From contig JAQTTY010000004.1 of assembly GCA_028710525.1 (NCBI GenBank), forward strand, positions 62,001-126,000: a stretch of 64,000 bases of DNA, written 5' to 3'. The notes beneath the pieces were generated by a model. It was not told the origin of the DNA. It worked only from the letters and a program-made list of their open reading frames with translations, and ran no database searches. Positions within the stretch are counted from its first letter, which is position 1. Every line of letters starts with the position of its first letter. The position numbers and the translations under genes were made by a program. Below, one piece after another: positions 18,299 through 34,395 of this stretch. This DNA is from Gallionella sp. (GTDB lineage Bacteria > Pseudomonadota > Gammaproteobacteria > Burkholderiales > Gallionellaceae).

Positions 18299-20131
18299 TT
18301 AAAGCCCTGCATTTTTTAGGCTTTTTAGGAAATCCGCCACCTCTTGGTAGCCCACCACGCGCGCATCCTCCAACTCTTGACCCTGCGCATCAAAGAACAA
18401 AGTAGCGGGTGGCCCAAACAAACCATAGCGCTTCAACACCGTCTTATCATCTGCCGTATTAGCAGTTACATCCATCTGCAACAAGACCGCGGAATGCATC
18501 TTTTGACGCACCTGCGCATCGCTGAAGGTATAACGCTCCATCTCTTTGCAGGACACACACCAGTCAGCGTAAAAATCCAGAACCACTACCTTACCTTTGG
18601 CCTCTGCAATACGGCTATCTAACTCGGCCAAATCCTTCACTCTTTGCCATGGGAATGGCGTAGAGACACTAGTCTCGGCTTTGCCCAATGCTCCCAGTGG
18701 TCGCAATATGTCATGCGCACCCGACAACGCACCTACAAGATAAGAGATACCCAACAACAGTAAGAGCAGGCCCACACCTTTGCGCAACTTGTGCCAACCG
18801 GTTGCACGCTGAGGCAAAGCATCTAGCACATGTAAATAGGCTGCTGTCAGTATCAACAACAACGCCCACAATGCCATCTGAACAGCGATGGGCAACAACG
18901 GCTGAATGATCCAGATTGCCAGCGCAAGTAACATCACACCAAAGAAGCGCTTGACCGCGTCCATCCATGCACCGGCTTTAGGCAGCAGTGCTCCGGCCGA
19001 TGTGCCTATCAACAACAGTGGCGCACCCATACCCAAGGCCAAGGTAAACAATGCCACTCCGCCTAACACCGCGTCATGGGTCTTGCTGATATATAACAGT
19101 GCGCCTGCCAGTGGTGCGGCGACACATGGGCCCATGATCACCGCTGACAGCGCGCCCATGATGAAAACGCCACTCAGGTGACCGCCATGCAAGCGGTTGC
19201 TGGTATCCGCCAATTTACTTTGCAAAGCGGTCGGTAGTTGTAACTCATAAAAGCCAAACATGGATAAAGACAACAGCACAAACACCGCTGCAAAACTACC
19301 CAACACCCACGGCGTCTGCAGCGCATTGGATATCAATTCTCCAGAGAATCCTGCTGCCACGCCTGCCAATGCATAAGTCACCGCCATACCTATCACATAA
19401 GCGAGTGACAGCATGAATGCGTGCATCTTAGTGATGTGTGCGCCGCGCCCTACGATGATGCCTGACAGTATCGGGATCATCGGAAAAATGCAGGGTGTGA
19501 ACGCTAATAACAATCCGGCACCAAAGAAGAACGATATCACTAACCAGAAGCTGCCTTGCTGAAGCAATCGCTCTATCTTGGAGCCTTCACTCTGCGTAAC
19601 AGCAGGAGGTGCGGCGGCGGTCGCACCGGGATCGATCTTGCCTGACCAAGGCGGCACATTTGTAGCGCTACGCTCCTGCATAGCAACCTCAAAGGTTTTT
19701 TCTATAGGCGGATAGCACAAACCTTGTTCGCTGCAACCTTGGTACTCCACCACGACTTTTATTTTTTCTGCGGGCTTGTTCGATTGAACTGGCACTGTAG
19801 ATTGGAAGGTGTGATGGAACACCACGATGCGTCCAAAGTTTGGATCGTCTTTTAGATCCCCTTCCGGAAACGCTGGTGCTGCCAATTTTGCAGTCCCATC
19901 CATTGCTTTGAAATTGATGCGATCGCGGTAGAGGTAATATCCTTGTGCGATATTGAAGTTGGCTTGCAATGTATGCGCATCCTGTGCGACTACTTGCACC
20001 TGAAAGACTTGATCAGGAGGCAAGAATGTTGGCTTTTTATTTCCCCCTAAGCCAGACAGGCTATCCAAGAAGTTGCTGGCCTGCACGAGCGGGCTTAACA
20101 ATAGGCAAAGAAACAATAAAACTGAACGCAT
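18299..20131 (-). CDS. dsbD: Thiol:disulfide interchange protein DsbD
   Basis: Protein of 610 residues, full length. It moves electrons from cytoplasmic thioredoxin to periplasmic DsbC/CcmG-type proteins. A signal peptide (ending about LVQAS) is followed by the alpha domain with the CSEQGLCYPP cysteine pair, a membrane domain of eight helices carrying FTPCIFPMIP and MGPCVAAPLAG, and a C-terminal thioredoxin-like domain with Trp524-Cys525-Val-Ser-Cys528. All six redox cysteines are present. It lies two bases after cutA, a usual partner gene. It would support cytochrome c maturation, needed for the heme protein upstream. Confidence 0.97.
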   Translation of the reverse strand: MRSVLLFLCLLLSPLVQASNFLDSLSGLGGNKKPTFLPPDQVFQVQVVAQDAHTLQANFNIAQGYYLYRDRINFKAMDGTAKLAAPAFPEGDLKDDPNFGRIVVFHHTFQSTVPVQSNKPAEKIKVVVEYQGCSEQGLCYPPIEKTFEVAMQERSATNVPPWSGKIDPGATAAAPPAVTQSEGSKIERLLQQGSFWLVISFFFGAGLLLAFTPCIFPMIPILSGIIVGRGAHITKMHAFMLSLAYVIGMAVTYALAGVAAGFSGELISNALQTPWVLGSFAAVFVLLSLSMFGFYELQLPTALQSKLADTSNRLHGGHLSGVFIMGALSAVIMGPCVAAPLAGALLYISKTHDAVLGGVALFTLALGMGAPLLLIGTSAGALLPKAGAWMDAVKRFFGVMLLALAIWIIQPLLPIAVQMALWALLLILTAAYLHVLDALPQRATGWHKLRKGVGLLLLLLGISYLVGALSGAHDILRPLGALGKAETSVSTPFPWQRVKDLAELDSRIAEAKGKVVVLDFYADWCVSCKEMERYTFSDAQVRQKMHSAVLLQMDVTANTADDKTVLKRYGLFGPPATLFFDAQGQELEDARVVGYQEVADFLKSLKNAGL

Positions 20132-20133
20132 GG

Positions 20134-20457
20134 TTATTCCTTGTAGCTCTGGGTCTCTGCAATTACCCAGCTTAAATATTCTGAAGAGACCTCGCTCACT
20201 GGCACGGCGATGATCTCTGGCAGCTCATATGGATGCGAAGCGCGTATCAAAGTTTCAATCTGTGCATAAGCTGCTTGTGTAGTCTTAATCAGTACAGGTA
20301 TCTCCGTGGCCGTTTCAATCTTCTCCTGCCAGCGATACACAGAGGTGCAGGGGGCGAGCAAATTGACGCAAGCCGCAGCACGCTGCTCGATGATGGCGTT
20401 TGCTAGAACAGTAGCACTGGCTACATCCGGCATATTGGTGATAACGAGCAGCATCAT
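20134..20457 (-). CDS. cutA: Divalent-cation tolerance protein CutA
   Basis: Protein of 107 residues, the usual size of this trimeric PII-like protein. Family segments are VITNMPDVASATVLANAIIEQRAAACVN, the strand YRWQEKIETATEIPVLIKT and the C-terminal HPYELPEIIAVPV and YLSWV. CutA was linked to copper tolerance, but its exact role is unresolved. The start overlaps the holA stop by four bases; a second Met follows at once, so the start may be one codon later. Transcribed with dsbD. Confidence 0.95.
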   Translation of the reverse strand: MMLLVITNMPDVASATVLANAIIEQRAAACVNLLAPCTSVYRWQEKIETATEIPVLIKTTQAAYAQIETLIRASHPYELPEIIAVPVSEVSSEYLSWVIAETQSYKE

Positions 20458-21463
20458 GTTGTTCTTGCGAAGCGCAGCCCCAGTTGCAGCAGTTCATCCC
20501 AAACGTCGCCTGTGCGCAATCCTTTGATGGTCTTGTCCAAACGTGCTGCTTGCAGCATCGCACGCTCTATCTGCACCAACTTAAAACGGCGTGCCGCATG
20601 TTCGATAAGATTCAGATTGGCCCCCCAGATACGTGCTTCCCGCATCGCACTATTGACATTGCTACCACGCTGCATCGCTTGTAGAACCTTGCCCAGCTTC
20701 CTTATATCTTCACTCACCGCCCACAACACCAGTACCGTCGCTGTGCCTTCTGCGCGCAACCCTTCCAGTATGCGGGCATAGCGTTCTGCGTTTCCGCTCA
20801 ACATCGCTTCTGACAGTTTGCTGATGTCATATCTGGCCACATCCATCACCGCATCTTTAACCTGATCAAAGCTCAGCATCCCTGCCGGATAAATCAGTGC
20901 GAGTTTTTGTACCTCTTGATATGCCGCCAGCAGATTTCCTTCTGAACGGTCGGCGAGAAATTCCATCGTGGCGGGCTCAGCGCTTTGCCCTTGTCGTTTC
21001 AATCGACCGGCCAGCCAGTTGGGCAATGCATTGCGTGAGATGTCATCTGCTTGCACAACCACAGCGTGTTTTTGTAGTGCGCTATACCATTTGCTGTTCT
21101 GTGTAGTTTTATCCAATTTCGGCAGACTGATGAGCGTCAGGATATCTGGGCTCAGATTCTCCACATGATCTTGTAAAGCCTGTGCGCCTTCTATACCTGG
21201 CTTTCCTGATGCAATACGAATATCCATCACCTTGCGCTCAGTGAACAATGACATGCTCTGAGCACTGTTGCGCAATTCCGCCCATTTGAAGTATTGCTCG
21301 ACGACGAAAGTCTCACGTTCGCTGTATCCGGCTTTACGTGCTGCGCTACGTATGCTGTCCGCAGCCTCTATCGCTAACAACAGCGCATCCCCCGTCACGA
21401 CATAGAGTGGCTTCAATCCAGCCTCTAAGTGTCGCGTCAGTTGTTCGCTGTCGATATGGGCCA

Positions 21464-21464
<1 letters not shown>
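20454..21464 (-). CDS. holA: DNA polymerase III subunit delta
   Basis: Protein of 336 residues, usual for HolA, the clamp-loader subunit that opens the beta clamp. The N-terminal AAA-like region (about 1-200) contains LYVVTGDALLLAIEAADSIR, FKWAELRNSAQSMSLFTERKVMDIR and SLPKLDKTTQNSKWYSAL, and lacks a functional P loop, as normal for delta. The C-terminal helical collar domain follows. It overlaps lptE by one base and cutA by four, within leuS-lptE-holA-cutA-dsbD. Confidence 0.95.
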
Positions 21465-24594
<3,130 letters not shown>

Positions 24595-24644
24595 TCAGTC
24601 ATCTGATGCGCTCACCTTCATCACTGCTTAGATAGGAGCACCCC

Positions 24645-25523
24645 ATGGGTTCACGACACGTTTTGCCACTCATCTTGTCTCTCTGCTGTTCTGCCTCTCT
24701 CGCTCATGCCGAATCAGATGTTGTTGTCCAAAGCCTGATCATGCCAGCTTGGGTACAACATGAAGGCCGCACGCGTCCTCTTTCTGTTGGCATGCCACTT
24801 GTCGATGGTGATCGCTTAACCACTGGCGGCCAGGCTAGAGTGTTACTACGTTCTGCCGATGGTAGTGATATCAAGTTAGGTGAAAATGCCACGTTGACTC
24901 TAAGCCAACTATCTAAACAGCGCAGCGACCCCACTCTTTTTACCGCTTTTCTCGACGTTGCTAGGGGCGCATTTCGCTTCACCACATCTGCTGTTGCTAA
25001 ACTTAGACACAGAGATGTTTCTATCCGTGTCGCCGATGCGACGATAGGTATCCGTGGCACGGACGTTTGGGGTAAAGATGGCGAAGACAAGCGTGTTGTT
25101 TGTTTGATAGAGGGCAAGATATCCGTACAAGGCAAAGATAGTGCTTCCTTTGTTATGGATAAGGCACTTACTTTCTATGAGATGCCCAAGGATCTGCCAA
25201 TAAAGGCCGTCGCACCTGTACCTACTGATAAACTCGCTAAATGGGCATTAGAAACCGAGATTTCTCCAAAGCAGGGTGCAGCCACACGATCCGGTTCATG
25301 GAAGGTAACTCTATTTGCTGTCAACGATGACACTCAAGCCCTGAGTGCCTATGATGAATGGCGTAATGCTGGTTATGACGTCAAGATTCATCCAATAGCA
25401 GCAAGTAACGGATATCAATATCAACTTCTAATTACTCAACTCGCTACACGTGCTGATGCAGAGCATCTAGCCGCTTCTGTGCAAGGCAAGATGGGAGCAT
25501 TGGAACCTACTGTTTCACACTGA
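24645..25523 (+). CDS. Exported FecR-domain protein with SPOR-like C-terminus
   Basis: Protein of 292 residues. Signal peptide (cleavage near Ala22, AHA). The region about 40-170 is a FecR domain: VGMPLVDGDRLTTGGQARVLL, DIKLGENATLTL, GAFRFTT and the signature ATIGIRGTDVWG. Residues about 213-290 (WKVTLFAVNDDTQALSAYDEW, YQYQLLITQLATRADAEHLA) look like a SPOR domain, which binds denuded peptidoglycan. There is no membrane anti-sigma segment and no sigma-factor gene nearby, so it is not a classical FecR signal protein; a wall-bound periplasmic scaffold is more likely. GGAG precedes the ATG. It lies 70 bases before cbbP without a terminator. Confidence 0.8.
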   Translation: MGSRHVLPLILSLCCSASLAHAESDVVVQSLIMPAWVQHEGRTRPLSVGMPLVDGDRLTTGGQARVLLRSADGSDIKLGENATLTLSQLSKQRSDPTLFTAFLDVARGAFRFTTSAVAKLRHRDVSIRVADATIGIRGTDVWGKDGEDKRVVCLIEGKISVQGKDSASFVMDKALTFYEMPKDLPIKAVAPVPTDKLAKWALETEISPKQGAATRSGSWKVTLFAVNDDTQALSAYDEWRNAGYDVKIHPIAASNGYQYQLLITQLATRADAEHLAASVQGKMGALEPTVSH

Positions 25524-25552
25524 TTACAGTTATGGCTTTCCTCTGCTAGAAT
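25524..25552 (+). promoter_or_regulatory. Possible sigma-70 promoter of cbbP
   Basis: TTACAG and TAGAAT are 17 bases apart in the gap before cbbP. The -10 matches five of six consensus bases, the -35 is poor. An activator such as a CbbR-type regulator would be needed for strong use; none is encoded in the window. Confidence 0.35.
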
Positions 25553-25593
25553 CGCGTACTAAAAATTTTTAAACTTCTGAGGAGATTGGAACT

Positions 25594-26490
25594 ATGTCAA
25601 GTAAACACCCCGTGATTGCGGTCACAGGTTCTTCTGGTGCTGGTACTACCACTGTCAAACGAGCTTTCGAAAACATCTTCCGCCGTGAAAATATCAAAGC
25701 TGCCGTCATCGAAGGTGACAGCTTGCATAGCTTGGATCGTATGGCTTTCCGCGCTGCTGCTGCTGATGCTGCTAAGGCCGGTCACAATACATTCAGCCAT
25801 TTCGGTCCTGAAGCTAACCATTTCGACAAGATCGAATCTATGTTTAAGCAGTACGGCGAAAGCGGTATGTGCCAACGTCGTTACTATGTTCATAGCGAAC
25901 CAGAAGCTGTTGAGCATAACAAGCACTTTGGCTTGACTGATTTGACTCCTGGTGTGTTCACTCCTTGGGAAAATATCGAATCTGGTTCTGATCTGTTGTT
26001 CTACGAAGGTTTGCATGGCTTGGCAAAGGATGAGTCCAAAGGTGTAGATGCAGGCAAGTATGTTGATCTGGGTATTGGTGTTGTTCCAGTGGTCAACCTG
26101 GAATGGATCCAGAAGATCCACCGCGACAAGGCTGAACGCGGTTATTCAGCTGAAGCGACTGTAGACACCATCCTGCGTCGTATGCCTGATTACATCAAGT
26201 ACATCACTCCACAATTCACATACACCGACATCAATTTCCAACGTGTCGCAACCGTGGATACATCTAATCCTTTCGTCGCTCGTGATATCCCAACACCTGA
26301 TGAAAGTTTCGTAGTGGTCCGTTTCCGCAACCCTAAGGGAGTTGATTTCCCTTACATGCTGAACATGATCCCTAACTCATTTATGTCACGTGCCAACACC
26401 ATCGTTGTGCCCGGCGGCAAGATGAGCCATGCCATGGAAATCATTCTTGCTCCTATCATGCACGACATGATCGAGAAGAAGAATAAGTAA
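25594..26490 (+). CDS. cbbP: Phosphoribulokinase
   Basis: Protein of 298 residues, the size of proteobacterial class I phosphoribulokinase, which phosphorylates ribulose 5-phosphate to the RuBisCO substrate in the Calvin cycle. The P loop is GSSGAGTTT (12-20). EGDSLHSLDR, NHFDKIESMFKQY, RRYYVHSEPEA and EGLHG give the substrate and catalytic sites, and the C-terminal segment FPYMLNMIPNSFMSRANTIVVPGG is diagnostic. TGAGGAG lies upstream of the ATG. RuBisCO is not nearby, so the Calvin genes are dispersed. An intrinsic terminator follows. Confidence 0.97.
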   Translation: MSSKHPVIAVTGSSGAGTTTVKRAFENIFRRENIKAAVIEGDSLHSLDRMAFRAAAADAAKAGHNTFSHFGPEANHFDKIESMFKQYGESGMCQRRYYVHSEPEAVEHNKHFGLTDLTPGVFTPWENIESGSDLLFYEGLHGLAKDESKGVDAGKYVDLGIGVVPVVNLEWIQKIHRDKAERGYSAEATVDTILRRMPDYIKYITPQFTYTDINFQRVATVDTSNPFVARDIPTPDESFVVVRFRNPKGVDFPYMLNMIPNSFMSRANTIVVPGGKMSHAMEIILAPIMHDMIEKKNK

Positions 26491-26506
26491 TATTTACTAG
26501 CAAACT

Positions 26507-26533
26507 AAGGGCTACTCTAGGGTAGCCCTTTTT
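26507..26533 (+). terminator. Intrinsic terminator of cbbP
   Basis: Stem AGGGCTAC and GTAGCCCT with a small loop, followed by TTTTTATTT, 17 bases after the cbbP stop. Confidence 0.92.
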
Positions 26534-26555
26534 ATTTGTCTCGAATTCTATGGAC

Positions 26556-26585
26556 AAAAAAAGGGCAGCCTAAGCTGCCCTCATT
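26556..26585 (-). terminator. Intrinsic terminator of the atp operon
   Basis: On the minus strand, stem GGGCAGC and GCTGCCC around a four-base loop followed by seven T residues, 20 bases beyond the atpC stop. With the cbbP terminator it separates two converging units. Confidence 0.92.
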
Positions 26586-26603
26586 TATGCTCTGAACGCT
26601 GGC

Positions 26604-27032
26604 TTAGTGGCCTGTGTTCTTACGCAATTGCTTGATTGCTGCCAACTGTGCAATCGCTTCAGCCAATTCAGCTTGCGCTTGAGCGTAGTCGATATCAGAA
26701 GTACGATTACGCATCGCTTCTTCTGCATCTTGCTTCGCCTTCAGGGCACGAGCCTCATCTAAGTCTGCACCACGAGTTGCGGTGTCTGCCAAGATAGTGA
26801 CTACGTCTGGTTGCACTTCTAACATGCCTCCAGAAACGTAAATCAACTCATCAGCAGCTTGATTAGGCAATTTCAGACGTACTGAACCGGGTTTGATGCG
26901 GGTCAACAGCGCGGCGTGGCGTGGATAAATGCCGAGCTCGCCTGCCTCACCTGGAACAATGACCAGTTCCGCGAGGCCGGAGAATATCGATGCTTCCGCG
27001 CTTACGATGTCTACATGAACAGTCATTGCCAT
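26604..27032 (-). CDS. atpC: ATP synthase F1 subunit epsilon
   Basis: Protein of 142 residues. It is part of the central stalk and can inhibit ATP hydrolysis. The N-terminal beta sandwich shows [38 protein letters not shown] and LLTRIKPG; the C-terminal helical pair contains [20 protein letters not shown]-like sequence and [21 protein letters not shown] before ATG 27032 supports this start over the Met two codons later. Last gene of the operon, 16 bases after atpD, followed by a terminator. Confidence 0.97.
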   Translation of the reverse strand: MAMTVHVDIVSAEASIFSGLAELVIVPGEAGELGIYPRHAALLTRIKPGSVRLKLPNQAADELIYVSGGMLEVQPDVVTILADTATRGADLDEARALKAKQDAEEAMRNRTSDIDYAQAQAELAEAIAQLAAIKQLRKNTGH

Positions 27033-27048
27033 GATATCCCTCTACTAA

Positions 27049-28464
<1,416 letters not shown>

Positions 28465-28497
28465 CTAAATTAATTCTGTAATTTGTATATTGCCGAC

Positions 28498-29364
28498 TTA
28501 GCCAACCGCCGCCGCACCGCTACAGATTTCTGAAATCTCACGTGTAATCGCAGCTTGGCGTGCTTTGTTGTAGACCAACTTCAGGTCTGCAATAACGTCC
28601 TTCGCATTGTCCGAAGCAGCCTTCATTGCCACCATACGTGAGCTCTGCTCGGCAGCCATGTTCTCCACCACACCTTGGTAAACCAATGATTCGGTGTAGC
28701 GCAACAACAATTCGTCAATTACCAGCTTGGCATCAGGTTCATATATATAGTCCCAGCTGCCTTTCGCTTCGCCCAGCTTTTCGCTGCTCAGCGGCAACAG
28801 CTGTTCCATGCAAGGCTCTTGCTTCATGGTGTTGACGAAGTGGTTGTAGCTGATATGGATGGCATCGATCTCGCCACTAACATAAGCGTCCAACATCACT
28901 TTAACCGCGCCGATGAGGTTCTCTACATGAGGCACATCACCCAAACCGATGATGTGAGATTTAACCTCAGCACCGACACGATTCATGAATCCAAAACCCT
29001 TATTGCCAATCGCGCAGACTGCAACTGCTTTGCCTTCTGCTTCCCACTCTTTCATGCGATTGATAGCGAGGCGCAAGACATTGGTATTCAAACCACCACA
29101 CAAGCCTTTGTCAGAAGTGATAACGATCACACCCACCTTTTTGATGCTGTCACGCTTAACCAGGAATGGATGCTTGTATTCCGGATTAGCGTGAGAAAGG
29201 TGAGCTGCAACAGCACGAATCTTCTCCGCATAGGGACGAGCTGCACGCATACGCTCCTGCGCTTTACGCATCTTGGCTGCTGCGACCATTTCCATGGCGC
29301 GCGTGATCTTGCGTGTATTTTCTACACTCTTGATCTTCGTGCGTATCTCTTTACTACCAGCCAT
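28498..29364 (-). CDS. atpG: ATP synthase F1 subunit gamma
   Basis: Protein of 288 residues forming the rotating central shaft. The N-terminal coiled-coil helix [20 protein letters not shown] and [18 protein letters not shown] is diagnostic, as is the C-terminal helix [51 protein letters not shown] marks the Rossmann-like middle domain. It lies 13 bases after atpA and 48 before atpD. Confidence 0.98.
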   Translation of the reverse strand: MAGSKEIRTKIKSVENTRKITRAMEMVAAAKMRKAQERMRAARPYAEKIRAVAAHLSHANPEYKHPFLVKRDSIKKVGVIVITSDKGLCGGLNTNVLRLAINRMKEWEAEGKAVAVCAIGNKGFGFMNRVGAEVKSHIIGLGDVPHVENLIGAVKVMLDAYVSGEIDAIHISYNHFVNTMKQEPCMEQLLPLSSEKLGEAKGSWDYIYEPDAKLVIDELLLRYTESLVYQGVVENMAAEQSSRMVAMKAASDNAKDVIADLKLVYNKARQAAITREISEICSGAAAVG

Positions 29365-29377
29365 GTGTCACCTCGAC

Positions 29378-30919
29378 TTAGTAAACAGCGGATGTTTTAA
29401 ACTTCTCAATCGCGGCCGACAACAGTTTTTCGTTATCTGCGTTCAGATCTTTAGTTGTCTCAATCGCTTCCATCAAGCTAGCGTTGTTCGATTTCAGGAA
29501 TGCATGTACTGCTGATTCGAATGCCAATGCCTTAGCGACAGGAACATCATCAAAATATCCCTTGTTGACGGAGAACAGTGTCACAGCCATTTCAGCAATC
29601 GACAACGGGCAGTACTGCAACTGCTTCATCAACTCTGTAACCAAACGACCGCGCTCCAGCTGCTTACGTGTTGCCTCATCCAAATCGGAGGCGAACTGCG
29701 CAAACGCAGCCAATTCACGATACTGAGCCAATGCCAGACGCACACCGCCACCCAATTTCTTGATGACCTTGGTCTGAGCAGCACCACCCACGCGAGATAC
29801 CGAGATACCGGCGTTGATCGCAGGACGGATACCAGCGTTGAACAAGTCGGTTTCCAAGAAGATCTGACCGTCAGTGATCGAAATCACGTTGGTAGGAACA
29901 AATGCGGAAACGTCACCTGCTTGAGTTTCAATGATAGGCAAAGCGGTCAAAGAACCTGTCTTACCTTTTACTGCGCCGTTAGTGAAGGCTTCTACGTAAT
30001 CAGCGTTCACACGTGCAGCACGCTCCAACAGACGGGAGTGCAGGTAGAACACGTCACCGGGGTAAGCTTCACGACCTGGCGGACGACGCAGCAACAAGGA
30101 GATCTGACGGTAAGCCCAAGCTTGCTTGGTCAAATCGTCGTATACGATCAGCGCATCTTCACCGCGGTCACGGAAGTATTCACCCATTGTGCAACCGGCA
30201 TAAGGTGCCAGGAATTGCATTGCAGCAGAATCAGAAGCAGTTGCAGCGACAACGATGGTGTAACCCAAAGCGCCGTGCTCTTCCAGCTTACGTACTACGT
30301 TAGCAACAGTAGATGCCTTTTGACCAACAGCAACATAGATACAGGTGATGCCCTGACCCTTTTGATTGATGATCGCGTCGATTGCAACAGCAGTCTTACC
30401 TGTTTGACGATCACCGATGATCAATTCACGCTGACCACGACCAACTGGAACCATGGAGTCGATAGACTTCAATCCAGTCTGTACTGGTTGATCAACAGAC
30501 TTACGCTGAATAACGCCTGGCGCAACCTTTTCGATCTTGTCTGTCATCTTGGCATTGATAGGACCTTTGCCGTCAATGGGCTGACCCAACGCGTTGACCA
30601 CACGGCCACACAACTCTGGACCTACAGGAACTTCCAAGATACGGCCGGTGCACTTGACTGTGTCACCTTCCTTGATATGTTCGTACTCACCCAGAACAAC
30701 GGAACCGACTGAATCGCGCTCCAAGTTCAAAGCCAAGCCAAATGTATTGCCTGGGAATTCCAACATTTCACCTTGCATCACGTCAGACAACCCGTGAACG
30801 CGAACGATACCGTCAGTCACGCTGACTACGGTACCTTCTGTGCGGGCCTGTGTTGCAGCATCAAAGTTTTCGATGCGACTGCGAATCAAATTGCTAATTT
30901 CAGAAGGGTTGAGCTTCAT
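29378..30919 (-). CDS. atpA: ATP synthase F1 subunit alpha
   Basis: Protein of 513 residues, non-catalytic nucleotide-binding subunit. The P loop is GDRQTGKT (169-176), and [18 protein letters not shown] carries the arginine finger region. The N-terminal [19 protein letters not shown] contacts the delta subunit. [20 protein letters not shown] is fully conserved. It lies between atpH and atpG in the canonical order. Confidence 0.99.
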   Translation of the reverse strand: MKLNPSEISNLIRSRIENFDAATQARTEGTVVSVTDGIVRVHGLSDVMQGEMLEFPGNTFGLALNLERDSVGSVVLGEYEHIKEGDTVKCTGRILEVPVGPELCGRVVNALGQPIDGKGPINAKMTDKIEKVAPGVIQRKSVDQPVQTGLKSIDSMVPVGRGQRELIIGDRQTGKTAVAIDAIINQKGQGITCIYVAVGQKASTVANVVRKLEEHGALGYTIVVAATASDSAAMQFLAPYAGCTMGEYFRDRGEDALIVYDDLTKQAWAYRQISLLLRRPPGREAYPGDVFYLHSRLLERAARVNADYVEAFTNGAVKGKTGSLTALPIIETQAGDVSAFVPTNVISITDGQIFLETDLFNAGIRPAINAGISVSRVGGAAQTKVIKKLGGGVRLALAQYRELAAFAQFASDLDEATRKQLERGRLVTELMKQLQYCPLSIAEMAVTLFSVNKGYFDDVPVAKALAFESAVHAFLKSNNASLMEAIETTKDLNADNEKLLSAAIEKFKTSAVY

Positions 30920-30950
30920 CTGAGTTTTCCTTATTTCGATTATTCGATCA

Positions 30951-31481
30951 TTAAGCTAGTGCGTATGCCAATTCAGCCAGACGGGTGTTGGCAGAGCCAT
31001 CGATCACCTTATCGCCCATGCGAATAACAATTCCACCTAGCAAGGCCTTATCTACGTTACAGCTGAGCTTAATGTCGCACCCTAGGCGAACTTTCAGAGC
31101 AGCAGCGATCTTTTGCTGTTGATCATCGTTCAAGGCGAAGGCTGAACTGACAGTAACTTGTGCAGACTTTTCAGCTTCGGCACGGAGCGCTTCAAACATC
31201 GCTGCCATTTCTGCAACAACTTCCAAACGACCACTCTGCGCCAACACGCGAACAAAATTACTTTGCTCTTTATTCAGCTTGCCTGCCAATTCCAACATCA
31301 AAGCTTCCAGCTCACTCTGCTTTATGCGCGGACTGCAAACAACAGCCTTCACTTCTGCATTAGCCAAAAGATCTGACAATGTTTGTAGAACAGCAGACCA
31401 ACCCTTAAGGTCGGTTTGCTTCTGTGCCACCTCAAACGCCGCTTGGGCGTAGGGACGAGCTATAGTATTGGCTTCGGACAT
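30951..31481 (-). CDS. atpH: ATP synthase F1 subunit delta
   Basis: Protein of 176 residues linking F1 to the peripheral stalk. The N-terminal six-helix domain starts [19 protein letters not shown], and the C-terminal part has the signature [20 protein letters not shown]. It follows atpF by five bases and precedes atpA by 31, the usual order. Confidence 0.97.
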   Translation of the reverse strand: MSEANTIARPYAQAAFEVAQKQTDLKGWSAVLQTLSDLLANAEVKAVVCSPRIKQSELEALMLELAGKLNKEQSNFVRVLAQSGRLEVVAEMAAMFEALRAEAEKSAQVTVSSAFALNDDQQQKIAAALKVRLGCDIKLSCNVDKALLGGIVIRMGDKVIDGSANTRLAELAYALA

Positions 31482-31486
31482 GGTGA

Positions 31487-31957
31487 TTAGATTTCCGCAA
31501 CGAGTTTGTCGAGCAGATCATTGTGTGCTTTAGCATCAATCTCACGACCGAGGATCTTGCCGGCACCAGCCAATGCGATAGACGATACTTGACTACGCAG
31601 TTGTTCTTTTGCACGGAAGACTTCTTGGTCGATTTCTGCTTGAGCACCGGCAACCAAACGATCACCCTCTGCTTTGGCTTGAAGCTTTGCCGCTTCGATA
31701 ATTTCACTAGCACGCTTTTCGCTGTTGCCGATGATTTCGGCAGCCTGCTCTTTAGCTTCACGAATAACTTCCGCGGAGCGTTTTGCAGCCAACTCAAGGT
31801 CGTGCTTAGCACGTTCACCAGCTGCCAGACCATCAGCGATGGTCTTAGCTCGTTCTTCCATGGCCGTCAACAATGGTGGCCATACGAACTTCATGGTGAA
31901 CCAAATGAGAATGGCAAAAGTGATTGCCTGTCCCAGTAAGGTTGCGTTGATATTCAC
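31487..31957 (-). CDS. atpF: ATP synthase Fo subunit b
   Basis: Protein of 156 residues. One N-terminal membrane helix ([20 protein letters not shown]) is followed by a long charged right-handed coiled coil reaching to the end, which forms the peripheral stalk as a dimer. The segment [20 protein letters not shown] is typical. Located between atpE and atpH. Confidence 0.97.
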   Translation of the reverse strand: MNINATLLGQAITFAILIWFTMKFVWPPLLTAMEERAKTIADGLAAGERAKHDLELAAKRSAEVIREAKEQAAEIIGNSEKRASEIIEAAKLQAKAEGDRLVAGAQAEIDQEVFRAKEQLRSQVSSIALAGAGKILGREIDAKAHNDLLDKLVAEI

Positions 31958-31995
31958 AGTGATCCCTTTCGGTCAATTACAGGGGGTTTAAAGAA

Positions 31996-32277
<282 letters not shown>

Positions 32278-32325
32278 TTAGTTAATACAAGTTAAAAAAC
32301 AATACAAAAAACGACTTACAAACTC

Positions 32326-33455
<1,130 letters not shown>

Positions 33456-33479
33456 CTTTGCCTCTTTTAAACGCGTGGT

Positions 33480-33509
33480 ATTTTACCCAAGCCTAACTTA
33501 CCGAGTCAA
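33480..33509 (-). promoter_or_regulatory. Sigma-70 promoter of the atp operon
   Basis: On the minus strand TTGACT and TAAAAT lie 18 bases apart in the short parB-atpI gap, each matching five of six consensus bases. The operon start is about 25 bases downstream, giving a short leader. Confidence 0.7.
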
Positions 33510-33513
33510 TGAC

Positions 33514-34371
33514 TTATTTGATTCTAGCTATCAGCTCTTCCAAGTGATCATTGCTTGTATAGCTAATAACCAACTTACCCGAACCCTTACTTCCGTGCTT
33601 GATCAAAACGGTGGTCCCCATCGTATCAGCCAGCTGCTCCTGCAATCTCTCAACATCCCTATCCAATTGTTTATTAGACGAATTGTTTCCATTTTTAGTT
33701 TGCTTAGGTTTGGCCCAGTTTTGCACCAACGTTTCAGCATCCCGCACCGACATCTGCTCCAGCACAATCTGGTTCGCAGCCGAAATCTGATCTGCACCTT
33801 CCAATCCAAGTAGTGCACGTGCATGCCCCATATCAAGCTTGCTCATCATCAGCATCTCTTGTACAGGTTGCGACAGCTTTAATAGCCTCAACAAATTACT
33901 CGCGGCGCTGCGTGATCTTCCTACCGCGTCGGCTGCCCCCTGATGCGTCATATCGAATTCGTCTATCAGGCGTTGCATGCCTATCGCCTCTTCAAGCGGA
34001 TTTAGATTTTCACGCTGGATGTTTTCAATCAGCGCCATCGCCAATGCCACATTGTCTTTGACGCTACGTACCAACACCGGCACATGTGTCAATCCGGCCA
34101 ACTGAGCCGCCCTCCAGCGCCTTTCTCCAGCAATAATCTCGTAACTCTCGTCATCCAACTGTCTCACTAAAATGGGTTGCATCACCCCCTGAGACTTGAT
34201 AGATGCGGCCAATTCGTTCAAGGATCCTTCATCCATGAATGAGCGGGGTTGATATTTGCCAGGCTTCAGCAGTGTGACACTCAAGTCGCGCAATACATCG
34301 TCTTTTTCACTTTTGCTTCCGGACAACAATGCATCCAAGCCGCGTCCTAAGCCTTTGTTGGGTTTCGCCAT
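33514..34371 (-). CDS. parB: Chromosome partitioning protein ParB
   Basis: Protein of 285 residues. It binds parS, loads as a CTP-dependent clamp and spreads. The N-terminal KGLGRGLDALLSG motif contacts ParA; the CTP-binding region has GERRWRA (82-88) and ENIQRENLNPLEEA; a helix-turn-helix (ADAVGRSRSAASNLLRLL) reads parS; the C-terminal part dimerises. It follows parA by 25 bases. Two consensus parS sites occur in this window. Confidence 0.97.
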   Translation of the reverse strand: MAKPNKGLGRGLDALLSGSKSEKDDVLRDLSVTLLKPGKYQPRSFMDEGSLNELAASIKSQGVMQPILVRQLDDESYEIIAGERRWRAAQLAGLTHVPVLVRSVKDNVALAMALIENIQRENLNPLEEAIGMQRLIDEFDMTHQGAADAVGRSRSAASNLLRLLKLSQPVQEMLMMSKLDMGHARALLGLEGADQISAANQIVLEQMSVRDAETLVQNWAKPKQTKNGNNSSNKQLDRDVERLQEQLADTMGTTVLIKHGSKGSGKLVISYTSNDHLEELIARIK

Positions 34372-34395
34372 TTTTCTTCCTTTTACTGCTATGGA

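Noticed and set aside
29921-30712. Long open frame of 263 codons on the plus strand
   Set aside because: Lies antisense inside atpA; the product has no recognisable domain and its frame is open only because of atpA codon bias.
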